64,000 nt of DNA from JAHEDH01 sp963745865 (GTDB taxonomy: Bacteria; Actinomycetota; Acidimicrobiia; Spongiisociales; ZC4RG35). Both the position numbers and the translations under genes were made by a program. Under the pieces are notes generated by a model. That model saw nothing but the letters and a program-made list of their open reading frames with translations. It did not search any database and was not told the origin of the DNA. The stretch lies in the NCBI GenBank assembly GCA_963745865.1, contig CAVUYZ010000003.1, forward strand, positions 496,001 through 560,000. Direction: 5' to 3'. Shown here one piece after another: positions 32,819 to 42,234 of the stretch. Each line of letters begins with the position of its first letter. The first letter of the stretch is position 1.

Positions 32819-33798
32819 CCGAGCATCTCCTCGAGGTCGAAGACCTGACCGTTCGGTTCGGCACCCGAACCGGAACAGCGGAAGTCGTGAACGGCCTCAG
32901 CTACCACGTCGACGCTGGCGAAACGGTGGCCCTCGTGGGCGAATCCGGCTCGGGCAAGTCGGTCTCGTCCCTGGCGCTCCTTCAACTCCTCGCCAGCCCG
33001 CCGGCGCGGATCGGCGGATCGGCGAGATTCGACGGGGGAGACCTCCTCGCCATGACAGAACGGCAGATCCGCGACGTCAGAGGCAACCGGATCGCCATGA
33101 TCTTTCAGGACCCGATGACGTCGCTCAACCCTGTCAGGACCGTGGGCCAACAACTCATCGAGCCCATCGAGTTGCACACAGACCTCAGGGGCGACGACGC
33201 CAGAACGCGAGCGATCGAACTGCTCGAGTTGGTGGGGATTCCGTCCGCCGAGAAGCGGGTGGACGAGTACCCCCATCAGTTCTCGGGCGGGATGCGCCAG
33301 CGCGTGATGATCGCAATGGGCATCTCGTGTCAACCCGACTTGCTGGTCGCCGACGAAGCCACCACCGCGCTCGACGTGACGACGCAGGCTCAGATCATCG
33401 AAGAATTGAACGAACTGCAAATCCGATTTGGGATGGGGCTGATCTGGATCACCCATGACCTCGGAGTCGTAGCGGGTATCGCCGACAGGGTCGTGGTGCT
33501 GTACGGAGGGAGGATCATGGAGGAGGCGTCGGTCGATGACCTGTTCGATGAGCGGCGTCACCCCTACACCCGGGCTTTGATCGCAAGCCTTCCGCGCCCC
33601 GGCTCGGAACGCCCGCACCGACTGACGGCTATCGCCGGCCTGCCTCCTGATCCGCTGAAGATGCCGCAGGGATGCCCGTTCGCTCCGAGATGCTCGTTCG
33701 CGGTCGATCGGTGTCATGAGGAGAGACCGGAGCTGCGGTCTCCGGCGGCCGGACACCGGGTGGCGTGCCATTTCGATCCGAAGGATCTGTATGAGTGA
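32815..33798 (+). CDS. ABC transporter ATPase, DppD/OppD type
   Basis: A 327-residue ATPase. It has Walker A GESGSGKSVSS, signature FSGGMRQRVMIA, Walker B DLLVADEATTALDV and switch His ITHDLGVV. The C-terminal OppD/F extension carries the four-cysteine element PQGCPFAPRCSFAVDRCHEE. It starts with GTG overlapping the upstream stop and pairs with DppF to energise the transporter. Confidence 0.95.
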   Translation: MTEHLLEVEDLTVRFGTRTGTAEVVNGLSYHVDAGETVALVGESGSGKSVSSLALLQLLASPPARIGGSARFDGGDLLAMTERQIRDVRGNRIAMIFQDPMTSLNPVRTVGQQLIEPIELHTDLRGDDARTRAIELLELVGIPSAEKRVDEYPHQFSGGMRQRVMIAMGISCQPDLLVADEATTALDVTTQAQIIEELNELQIRFGMGLIWITHDLGVVAGIADRVVVLYGGRIMEEASVDDLFDERRHPYTRALIASLPRPGSERPHRLTAIAGLPPDPLKMPQGCPFAPRCSFAVDRCHEERPELRSPAAGHRVACHFDPKDLYE

Positions 33799-34784
33799 AC
33801 CGCTGCTGCAGGTCGAGGGCCTCCAAGTCCACTTCCCGGTTTACGGAACCGGGGTGCGACGACGTCGTGTCGGGTCCGTCAAAGCGGTGGACGGTGTGGA
33901 TCTCACCGTCCACCGTGGCGAGACGCTGGGTCTCGTCGGGGAGTCAGGCTGTGGAAAGACCACCACAGGGATGGCGATCCTGCGGTTGGTCGAGCCGACC
34001 GGAGGCTCGGTGACGTTCGACGGGATCGCGGTACGCGAGCTCGACACGGGCGACCTTCGGAGACTCCGCCGACGGATGGCGATGATCTTCCAGGATCCGT
34101 TCGCGTCCCTCGATCCTCGCATGTCTGTGAGCGACATCGTCGGAGAGCCCCTGGACATTCACGGACTCCACCAGGGAGGCGTCTCCCGTCGCCGTCGAGT
34201 GAGCGAACTGCTCGAGTTGGTCGGGCTCAACCCCGATCATCAGAACCGCTTCCCCCATGAGTTCTCTGGCGGTCAGCGGCAACGGATCGGGATCGCCCGG
34301 GCCCTGGCAACCGAACCCGACTTCATCGTCTGCGACGAGCCCATCGCGGCACTCGATGTCTCGATCCAGGCACAAGTCATGAACCTCTTGGAAGATCTCC
34401 AGGACGAGTTCGGGCTGACGTATCTGTTCATCGCCCACGACCTCGCAGCCGTTCAACACTTCTCGGATCGAGTCGCAGTGATGTATCTCGGTCGAGCCGT
34501 CGAGCTCGCGGATCGCATCTCCCTGTACGAGGACCCGAAACACCCATACACCCAGGCACTTCTCTCAGCGGTTCCTGTTCCGGACCCAAAGATCGAACGA
34601 CAACGCACGAGGATCTTGTTACAGGGGGATGTGCCCTCTCCGCTCGATCCGCCCTCGGGATGCAACTTCCGGACGCGATGTCGATTCGCTTTCGAGCCGT
34701 GCCCGGTGGATGATCCCGAGCTCGCGCGCTGTCGACGAGCGCCTCGTCGCGTGTCATCTCCACGACGACCGATACAGCGCTTGA
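33791..34784 (+). CDS. ABC transporter ATPase, DppF/OppF type (frameshifted near the C-terminus)
   Basis: About 330 residues when reconstructed. It has Walker A GESGCGKTTTG, signature FSGGQRQRIGIA, Walker B FIVCDEPIAALDV, switch IAHDLAAV and the OppF cysteine tail (PPSGCNFRTRCRFAFEPC). In the raw frame the end reads through to 34810 as an Arg-rich tail. Skipping one base at about 34727 restores ERLVACHLHDDRYSA and a TGA at 34782-34784, which matches the C-terminus of DppD-like proteins. This is the first of a run of +1 shifts in the window. The shifted tail does not touch the nucleotide-binding domain. Confidence 0.9.
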
Positions 34785-34806
34785 TCGCGACCTACGCTCG
34801 CCCCAC

Positions 34807-35715
34807 ATGACCTACTCGGTGATAGCCCACGACCCCGAGTCCGGTGCCTACGGTGTCGGGGTCCAATCCCATTGGTTCAACGTCGGTCGAACCGCCCCGT
34901 GGGTTCGTTTCGGTATCGGCGCCATCGCGACCCAGGCGATGACGGACCCGTCCTACGGCTGGCGAGGTCTGGACATCATGGCTGCCGGCGTTGATGCCCC
35001 CACCGCACTCAGGGTCTTGATGGACATGGACACGGATAGTGACCGCCGGCAGGTCGGGTTCATCGACGCCCACGGCAGGGTCGCCGTGCACACTGGCGCA
35101 CGTTGCCTCCGTCACGCCGACCATTCCGTGGGTGAGGGATGGGCAGTTCTTGGGAACCTGCTCGCGAACGAAGACGTGATACCGCGAATGGCTGAGGCGT
35201 TCGAGAATGCTGAGGGCACCCTGGCAGAGAGAATGGTTGCCAGCCTCGAGGCCGCCGAGCTCGCGGGAGGCGATGTTCGGGGCCGCCAGTCGGCGGCCAT
35301 CAAGATCGCTCCCGGCTCCCTCGAGCTCGCCCACGGGGACGAGCCGGGGGTGGAGATCCTCATCGCCGACCATCCTCACCCGGTGATGGAATTGCGCCGC
35401 CTCATAGAAGTCGACCGGTCGTACCGCTTTCTGCGCCAGGGCAACTCGGCCATCGAGGATGGACGCGTCGATGAGGGGCTCGAGTTGCTCGAGCACGCAG
35501 CGAATCTGCGTCATGGGGGAGAGGTCGACTTCTGGAGTGCGATCGGGTTGGCTCGTTCGGGGCGCACCTCCGAGGCAGGCGAGATGCTGGAGCGAGTATT
35601 TCGCAAACTGCCGAACTTCCGGCTGGTGCTGGAACGGCTGATCGAGGTCGAGCCGGCACTCGAGCTCCTCTATCAGCACCGTCCGGATCTGTCCGCTGGG
35701 GTCGAATCGCCCTAG
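34807..35715 (+). CDS. DUF1028 protein with C-terminal helical (TPR-like) region
   Basis: A 302-residue protein. The first 210 residues are DUF1028 (MTYSVIAHDPESGAYGVGVQ at the start, then VGFIDAHGRVAVHTGARC and LANEDVIPRMAEAFENAEG), a domain with an Ntn-hydrolase-like fold. The remaining 90 residues form helices with a TPR-like pattern (LLEHAANLRHGGEVDFWSAI). Its place immediately after the peptide transporter suggests it acts on imported peptides, but activity is unproven. The stop codon shares CTAG (35712-35715) with the stop of the convergent gene. Confidence 0.85.
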   Translation: MTYSVIAHDPESGAYGVGVQSHWFNVGRTAPWVRFGIGAIATQAMTDPSYGWRGLDIMAAGVDAPTALRVLMDMDTDSDRRQVGFIDAHGRVAVHTGARCLRHADHSVGEGWAVLGNLLANEDVIPRMAEAFENAEGTLAERMVASLEAAELAGGDVRGRQSAAIKIAPGSLELAHGDEPGVEILIADHPHPVMELRRLIEVDRSYRFLRQGNSAIEDGRVDEGLELLEHAANLRHGGEVDFWSAIGLARSGRTSEAGEMLERVFRKLPNFRLVLERLIEVEPALELLYQHRPDLSAGVESP

Positions 35716-36605
35716 ACGGAGTGCGCCGCGACGACGGCCGGGGCCATGGCCTCGATGGCGGCGACCCGGCGATCGAGGGGCGTAGGGGCGAGATCGATCC
35801 GAACCTCGTCGATTCCCAGACCTGCGAACGATGCGATCGACTCGGCCATCTCGGCAGGCGAGCCTCGATGGAGGTGCGGCGGTGGATCGCCGACGGCCCC
35901 GAGAGGATCGAACGAGTAGACGTCGAGCGTTCGGTGGAGGGTGTCGGGATCACGCTGCTGGACGGTGCACTGTTCACGGAGCGTGCCGAGGAGCGGCGTG
36001 AGGTGCTCGGGGGCACCGATCGCCCCGCACCACCAGTTCCATTCGTCGGCGAGACGGACGGTGAGCGCCAGCATCTTGGGGCCGCCGGCGGCGATGTTGA
36101 TGGGGATACCGCTCGGTCGAGGGCCTGTTGGCACGAATCGATCGGTGTGAGCGGTCTGGTATTCGCCGTCGAAGTCGACCGATCCGCGGCGGACCAACGC
36201 CTCGACGACGGTCAGCGCGTCGACGAATCTCGAGTATCGGTGGTCGGCGTCGATGGCATAGCGTTGGTAGTCATCAGGCGTGTTTCCGGCGCCGAAGCCG
36301 AGCGTGTAGCGCCCCCCGGAGATCTCATCGAGCGTGTGAGCCGTCCGTGCAACCACCGCCGGTGGCCTGAACGGCGCATTTATGGTGGAGTGCGCGATCC
36401 CGATCGTACTGGTGGTCGCAGCCACAGCGGCGGCCATCGTCATGCCCTCCCAGTAGCTGACCGGACCTTCGGTGAGGGCGTCGGGAAAGGTGATCACATC
36501 GAAGCCGACCTCCTCCGCTGCCAGCGCGTGTGCGGCGATGTCGGTCCAACGAGGAGCAGCCTCGCTGCCCCCGTCGTCGATATCCATGATCAGCCCGATT
36601 CGCAT
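35712..36605 (-). CDS. LLM-class flavin/F420-dependent oxidoreductase
   Basis: A 297-residue TIM-barrel oxidoreductase of the luciferase-like family. It has AAEEVGFDVITFPDALTEGP, STIGIAHSTINAPFRPPAVV, ISGGRYTLGFGAGNTPDDYQ and PINIAAGGPKMLALTVRLAD. These match family members that use FMNH2 or coenzyme F420, the latter common in Actinomycetota. The cofactor and substrate cannot be fixed from sequence. It starts at ATG 36605, about 50 bases from the patatin gene's end on the same strand. Confidence 0.88.
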   Translation of the reverse strand: MRIGLIMDIDDGGSEAAPRWTDIAAHALAAEEVGFDVITFPDALTEGPVSYWEGMTMAAAVAATTSTIGIAHSTINAPFRPPAVVARTAHTLDEISGGRYTLGFGAGNTPDDYQRYAIDADHRYSRFVDALTVVEALVRRGSVDFDGEYQTAHTDRFVPTGPRPSGIPINIAAGGPKMLALTVRLADEWNWWCGAIGAPEHLTPLLGTLREQCTVQQRDPDTLHRTLDVYSFDPLGAVGDPPPHLHRGSPAEMAESIASFAGLGIDEVRIDLAPTPLDRRVAAIEAMAPAVVAAHSV

Positions 36606-36660
36606 GGCAGGACGCTACCAGTGGCGCGCGTTCACCACTGGCTGGTTGGATCGGGTGATC

Positions 36661-37645
36661 TCAGTAGATCGTCTGGCGGGTCGGGATGAGGGCGGGTTCG
36701 GTGACCAAGTGTCGTTCGAGCAGCGACCAGACGTCGGGCTGCGCAAGGCGGCGGCGCATGGCGATCAGCGTCCTGATGAACGTGGGAACAGCCCCCTTCG
36801 GATCGAGCGGGTTGGGTCGCATCGCTGACAACACCTGCGGGCTCGGTTCGAGCACGATCACGTCGGTGTCGGGCCAGGCCGCGTTTGATCTCGGCGAGCT
36901 CGCGACGCAACGCGTTCGTTCCGACCCTGTCGAAGATCCGCTCGTGGAACCATGCTCTGTCGCGCTGCTCCTCTGCGGCCATCGGTGCGATCACGATCAG
37001 CAGGTCGAGCGGCTTCTCGGAACCGAGGACGAGATCGGCGTGCGTTCCCGACACAACGCCGCCGTCGACGTAGTGGCGACCGTCGATCTGCCAGGGGCGA
37101 AAGAGGATCGGAATCGCGCTCGACGCAGCGACGGCATCGGCGATGCTCACGTCAGGCGCATCCTGGGTCCCGAATGCCACCCGCTCCTTCGATTCCAAAT
37201 CGTATGCGGTGATGACCGTCGGTCGATCCGGCCACGATGCTGCCCGATCGGCACCCACCCGCGCCTCGACCCACTCCTTCAATCCGGATGCAACGAAGGG
37301 AGCTGGTGATCCGAGAAACGCAGTCAGCCCGGGCTTCCTGAGGCTGGGAATGATGCCATGTCTCACCCAGCCGCTGACTCCGGACAATCCGGCGCGGCTG
37401 AACAACCGCTTCGATATCCGGGCAGCGACGTCCTCCCGGCTCTCGCCTGGATCGACCAGCGAGTCCACCATGAGTCGGTCGTTGCGCAGCAGAGCGGTCA
37501 CAAACGAGCCGGCGGACGTTCCGACGACGACGTCGGCATGATTCGGGTTCCAACCCGTCGCCAACTCGATCGCCATCAACGCCGCCATCTCATAGGCGGC
37601 GCCGGTGACGCCACCTCCTCCGAGTACGAGGCCTGTTGAAGCCAT
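36661..37645 (-). CDS. Patatin-like phospholipase (frameshifted)
   Basis: A reconstructed 327-residue serine lipase/acyl hydrolase. The oxyanion motif is VLGGGGVTGAAYE at residue 6 onward, the nucleophile elbow VVGTSAGSFV, and the catalytic Asp lies in YVDGGVVSGTHADL (DGG). In the raw frame the protein runs into an Arg/Pro-rich tail after ELAEIKR. Skipping one base near 36881 gives AWPDTDVIVLEPSPQVLSAM and a normal end at 36661. The ATG at 37645 begins right at the family motif, and the open frame beyond it is not protein-like. It is divergent from the acetyltransferase gene, with 60 bases between the starts. Confidence 0.88.
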
Positions 37646-37705
37646 GTTGCCGGAGTGTATCCGACAGATGTCGGGAGCCCGTACACGCTGGGCTAGCTTG
37701 GCGGC

Positions 37706-38585
37706 GTGCTGGAATTGAGAGCGGTAGATCCGGGACGAGACCTGGCGACACTCGAAACCCTCTTCGATGTGGTGGCCGAGGCCGACGGTCACCGGCCGAT
37801 CGGGGAACACAAGTACCTCGATCTCCTCCAACCCGAACCCAATGGCGGTGGCCTCGTAGGCGAGGTCGACGCTGAAATCGTCGCCTACGTCGCCGTCGGA
37901 TACTCGTCGGAGACCGACACGTGTGCGATCGAGATCGCCCTGCATCCCATGCGCCGCCAGCGGGGGCACATTCAGCAACTGATCGAGGCCGGAATCGCCG
38001 AGGCGGGCCGTCGCGGCGCCAGTGCGGTTCGAATGTGGGCCTTTCAGCGCCACTACGTCGAGGCTCTGGAGCGGATGGGGTTCGAGGAGGAGCGGGAGCT
38101 GCGTCAGGTTCGCCGGCAGCTCCCTTTTCCCGGTTCCTCCGATCTGCCCGATGGCTTCGAGTTGCGACCGTTCCGACCTGGGGTCGACGAGCAGGGCTGG
38201 CTCGATGTGAACAACGCTGCGTTCGAGGGCCATCCAGAGAATGGTTCGTGGACGATCGATGTGCTCGAGGACCGCGAGCGTCAGCCATGGTTCGACCCCG
38301 CCGGCTTCCTCGTGGCGTGGCATGGCGACGAGATGGCGGGCTTCTGCTGGACGAAACTGCGGGGTGGGATCGGGGAGATCTATGTGATTGGCGTCGCCCC
38401 AGCCTTCCAGGGCAGATCACTCGGCAGGGTCCTTGGCAATCGAGGGAATGAGGCACATGGCCGACCGGGGGATGGCGACCGTCATGTTGTACGTCGATGC
38501 AAGCAACTCCAAGGCGCTGTCGATGTACCGATCGCTTGGCTTCCGGCTCGACCACGTCGACCGATCGCTCGTCAGGTCTATCTGA
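37706..38585 (+). CDS. GNAT N-acetyltransferase, two GNAT domains, MshD-like (frameshifted)
   Basis: A reconstructed 292-residue protein with two tandem GNAT folds. The N-terminal one has HPMRRQRGHIQQLIEAGIAE and the C-terminal one EIYVIGVAPAFQGRSLGRVL as the acetyl-CoA loop. The double-GNAT layout with YVIGVAP resembles mycothiol synthase MshD, which acetylates desacetylmycothiol in Actinomycetota, but a generic GNAT is equally possible. The raw frame is broken at CTT (38432-38434); skipping the next G yields AIEGMRHMADRGMATVMLYV and SLGFRLDHVDRSLV, the expected end. Starts with GTG. Confidence 0.82.
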
Positions 38586-38598
38586 TCAGCCTATCCGA

Positions 38599-38763
38599 TC
38601 AACCGAAACGGCGGCTGCACGATGGGCATTTGGGGTCGCTGGCGCTGGTGCTCGCCGAACACCAGGGACACGGAAGGTCATCGTTCTCGCTCAGCGCGAT
38701 GACGAATCGGGAATCCTCCGAGCGTACGGGCGGCTCCTGTACCTGCGATGCGTTTCTCCTCAT
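38599..38763 (-). CDS. 54-residue zinc-ribbon protein
   Basis: A short frame with two CxxC knuckles, CPWCSASTSASDPKCPSC, close to the C-terminus. This is the pattern of a small zinc ribbon that holds one Zn2+. The N-terminal 30 residues are polar and may be flexible. An AGGG element lies about 8 bases before the ATG at 38763. It converges with the acetyltransferase gene, leaving 13 bases. Nothing else suggests a function. Small zinc ribbons of this size are often regulators or parts of RNA-binding complexes. Confidence 0.6.
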   Translation of the reverse strand: MRRNASQVQEPPVRSEDSRFVIALSENDDLPCPWCSASTSASDPKCPSCSRRFG

Positions 38764-38861
38764 GCCGGCACCCTAGAACGCGACACCCTCGGATTGGTGG
38801 ATTTCGCGATCTGCCCGGGGCGGCACCAGATCAGAGGCTGCCGGTGACCGGATACGCCTGC

Positions 38862-39689
38862 TCAGGCGATCGCCGAGCTGAGGTCGGCGACGAGATAACC
38901 GAGATCGCCCAGACGGCCGTCGCGTTGCTCGGCGGCGTCGAGCATCGCCATCGAGGCGTGGTAGGCGATCCATGGCTTGAGCCGGGCCTGCGGGAACGAC
39001 GCTCCGTACCCGTTCCACATCGCTTGCGCGGCGTCGGGCCCGAGGATCCGGCTGAAGCGCCACGAGGCCAGGCTCAGATCCCACTCCGGGGGAGCCAGCG
39101 TCGCCCATTCCCAACTGATCAACGAGAGGTCTCCGTCCTCGGAGACCATGAAGTGCTCTGGCGTCGGGCGGGTGTGTGACGGGACGGGGCCAGACGACTC
39201 TGGGAGGTTGGAGGAGCTACGAGCGGCTTCGAGGATCGCCGCGGGCAATTCGAGCCTGCGTCGGTATCGCTCGAGTCGCTCGAGGGTCGAGCGATAGTGG
39301 GCGACGACGTACTCGCCGTCGATGCCGTTCTCGAGGTTGGTGATCGGAGCGTTCGATTGATGGATCCCACGCAGCAGGGACCCCGCCTGAGCCACGATGT
39401 CGAGATTGCGAGGCAGCGCCGCCAGGTTCCACGCACCCCCGTCCGTCATACGTATCCACGGGAGTCCGTCGGTGGCTCCCCGCTCGAGGATCTGCGGCAC
39501 ACCGTGGACACCGAGGAGCGCCTCGAGGGCGTGACGCTCACGTCGCTCCCGGGAGGCCGTGGTATAGACCTTCACAACGGTCGAGTCGCCGCCTTCTCGC
39601 AGCACTCTGAAGACCTCGTTCGAGCCCGATGAGAGCTCTTTGATCGTGGCTCCGGCAGCGATGGTCTCGATGACTTCCCTAGGCCTCAC
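38862..39689 (-). CDS. Aminoglycoside-phosphotransferase-fold protein lacking catalytic residues
   Basis: A 275-residue protein with the APH/choline-kinase-like layout. It has a nucleotide-binding N-lobe (SSGSNEVFRVLREGGDSTVV with the Lys in VVKVYT), a hinge, and a C-lobe ending in the family's W-E-W-A-x-x-x-P-P-E-W-D-L element. The catalytic loop, normally H-G-D-x4-N, reads HTRPTPEHF, so the base Asp and Mg-binding Asn are replaced. The metal-binding D of D-W-E is Ser (LISWEWATLAPPEWDL). It is therefore probably a pseudokinase, or a protein binding a ligand without phosphorylating it. GTG start. Divergent from thrS by 116 bases. Confidence 0.75.
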   Translation of the reverse strand: MRPREVIETIAAGATIKELSSGSNEVFRVLREGGDSTVVKVYTTASRERRERHALEALLGVHGVPQILERGATDGLPWIRMTDGGAWNLAALPRNLDIVAQAGSLLRGIHQSNAPITNLENGIDGEYVVAHYRSTLERLERYRRRLELPAAILEAARSSSNLPESSGPVPSHTRPTPEHFMVSEDGDLSLISWEWATLAPPEWDLSLASWRFSRILGPDAAQAMWNGYGASFPQARLKPWIAYHASMAMLDAAEQRDGRLGDLGYLVADLSSAIA

Positions 39690-39805
39690 TGATCTGTTCC
39701 CCTTGTGTGCTCGTTATCACGGCGTACCCAAGACAATTGAAGAGGTCATCGTCACTGTGCGGGGTACCCTCTGTGCCTGAAGCCCACGCTAGCGAGAAAA
39801 TCACC

Positions 39806-41748
39806 GTGTCTATTGAAATTCGACTCCCCGACGGCAGCTGTCGTCGAGCACGAGGACGGTGCGACCGGCTACGACATCGCAGCCGCCATCGGCCCACGAC
39901 TCGCCAAGGCCGCTGTAGCCGTGAAACTGGACGGAAAGTGGCTCGATGTTGCGCGTCCACTGCCCTCCGGTGGAGACCTCGAGATCGTCACGGAGGCCTC
40001 CGACGAGGGTCGGTCGGTGCTTCGGCACTCGGCTGCCCATGTGCTCGCGCAAGCCGTCCTCGGCCTGTACCCCAAGGCCACGTTTGCGATCGGCCCGGCG
40101 ATCGAAGACGGCTTCTACTACGACTTCGAAGTGGACGATCCGTTCACTCCCGAGGACCTCGAAACCATCCAACAGCGGATGGACGAGATCATCGCCGAAG
40201 ATCAGCCATTCGTGCGTGAGGCGATGACTCGCAACGAAGCACTCGACGTGTTCTCGGACCACCCGTTCAAGGTGGAGATCATCGAGAGCGTCGACACTGC
40301 CGAAGTGCCAGAGGGTGAGCAGGTCACCGCGTATCGCAACAATGGATTCGTCGATCTGTGTCGCGGGCCTCATGTTCCATCCACCGGGCGGTCTGCAAGC
40401 CGTGAAGTTGCTGCGGACCGCCGGCGCGTACTGGAGGGGGTCGGAGGAGAACCCTCAGCTACAGCGAATCTACGGGACTGCATGGGAATCGAAGCAGGCG
40501 CTCGATGACTATCTCGAACGACTCGAGGAGGCAGAGCGTCGCGATCACCGACGCCTCGGGCCTGAACTCGATCTGTACTCGTTCCCACGTGAACTGGGCG
40601 GCGGTCTGGCCGTGTGGCATCCGAAGGGCGGCGTGGTCAGGAAGCTCATCGAAGACCATTCGCGCGACGTGCATGAGCGGTTCGGGTTCGAGTTCGTCTT
40701 CTCTCCACACGTCGCGAAAGAGGACGTGTGGGAGACTTCAGGTCACCTCGGGTGGTATTCGGAGAACATGTTCCCCGGCATGGAGATGGAGTCCGGCGAG
40801 AGGTATCGCGTCAAGCCGATGAACTGCCCGTTCCACATCATGATCTACCGGAGTCGGTCGCGGTCATACCGGGAGTTGCCGTTGCGGCTCGGCGAATTGG
40901 GCTCGGTGTACCGAAATGAGCGATCCGGCGTTCTTCACGGGTTGTTGCGGGCCAGGGGCTTCACCCAGGACGACTCGCACACCTTCTGCACCAACGAGCA
41001 GCTGTCCGCTGAGCTGACGATGCACCTCGATTTCGTGCTGACCTGGCTCAAAGACTTCGGCTTCACCGAGTTCGAGGCCGACCTGTCCACCCGACCAGAC
41101 AAGTACGTCGGCGAGCCGGCACGCTGGGAGGAGGCCGAAGCGGCACTTGCAGAGTCCCTCGACGAGGCAGGCATCCAATACCGGGTTGCCGAGGGTGATG
41201 GCGCGTTCTACGGGCCCAAGATCGACGTGCATGTCAAGGACGCCATCGGACGACGCTGGCAGATGTCGACCATCCAGGTCGACTTCAATCTCCCGGAACG
41301 ATTCGACATCGAATACGCCGCCGCCGACAACACCTCACAACGCCCCGTGATGATCCACTGTGCCAAGGCCGGATCAATCGAACGGTTCTTTGGTGTGCTG
41401 GTCGAGCACTACGCCGGTGCCTTCCCATTGTGGATTGCACCGGTCCAGGCGGTGATCGTCCCCGTTGCCGATCGGCACCTCGACTACGCCGGCCAGGTCG
41501 CTACCCGAATGGAGGATGCCGGGCTCCGCGTCGAGATCGATCAGTCAGGCGAGACCGTCGGCGAAAAGATTCGACGGGCGATCATCGCGAAGACTCCGGC
41601 TGTGATGGTCGTCGGCGATCGCGACGTCGAAGCCGGGACCGTCGGATTCCGTCGCTACGGCTCCGATGAGGAGCAGCGAGGGGTCTCCCTCGACGGTGTC
41701 ATCGCCGAGTTGGTGACCGAGGCGCAGGCGCCAGGGGTGACGTCATGA
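39806..41748 (+). CDS. thrS: Threonyl-tRNA synthetase (two +1 frameshifts)
   Basis: Charges tRNA-Thr. The reconstructed 646 residues hold an N-terminal TGS domain, the editing domain (LRHSAAHVLAQAVLGLYP and FYYDFEVDDPFTPEDLETIQ), and the class II core. The core has Zn ligands in KPMNCPFHIM and DDSHTFC, motif 2 VYRNERSGVLHGLLRARGF and motif 3 GSIERFFGVL, followed by the anticodon-binding domain (APVQAVIVPVADRHLDYA). The GTG at 39806 begins the TGS domain. One base must be skipped near 39838 (after DGS) and another near 40392 (after PSTGR). Its stop overlaps the next ATG by 4 bases. An intact ThrS is essential, so these shifts cannot both be inactivating in a living cell unless another copy exists. 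Confidence 0.93.
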
Positions 41749-42221
41749 CCGACGGGATCCACGTCCCCCGCGACGTCGCAGATGCGGAGGGGATACCCGA
41801 GGATCTCGACGCCAACGTCGTCGGGCCGTATCGGTTCCCCGATCCGCGCCGCCGGGCGATCGCCGGCTGGATGTACCTCGGCGGCGCTGTGATCTTGGCG
41901 GTACTCGCCGTGACGGTCGCCACGCTGTACTGGGTGATGGCCGCGGTCCTCGGAATCCTGGCCCTCATCCATTTCAGGGCGTCCTGGCCACTCGAGGTCG
42001 ACCAGGAGCGCGCCCTCGAACTCGCTGCTGCTGCGGCGCCGTTCGCAGTCGGTCATGCGTCCGCCGCGGTCACGTTCCGCGGCGTCAGGAGCCGTCCGCA
42101 ATGGAGCGTGATCATGTACTCGGCAGACGAACCGCCCACACGACGGAGTCTCGCCCAGCTGGATGCGGTGACGGGCGAGCAGTTGGCCGACGTCTACACC
42201 GAGGACGTCCCGGACTCCTGA
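41745..42221 (+). CDS. Hypothetical protein with two membrane helices
   Basis: A 158-residue protein. An acidic N-terminus of about 40 residues leads to two adjacent helices (WMYLGGAVILAVLAVTVATL, then YWVMAAVLGILALIHF) and a soluble C-terminal half of about 85 residues. The gene is coupled to thrS by ATGA overlap. A small membrane protein in this place next to thrS is known in some Actinomycetota, but its role is not known. It converges with gltA, with only 13 bases between the stops. Confidence 0.7.
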   Translation: MTDGIHVPRDVADAEGIPEDLDANVVGPYRFPDPRRRAIAGWMYLGGAVILAVLAVTVATLYWVMAAVLGILALIHFRASWPLEVDQERALELAAAAAPFAVGHASAAVTFRGVRSRPQWSVIMYSADEPPTRRSLAQLDAVTGEQLADVYTEDVPDS

Positions 42222-42234
42222 CCGCCGGCCCGGA

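Noticed and set aside
39690..39805. T-box or other riboswitch before thrS
   Set aside because: Only 115 bases are available and no T-box sequence or specifier hairpin is recognisable. A short GGGTACCC palindrome is not enough.
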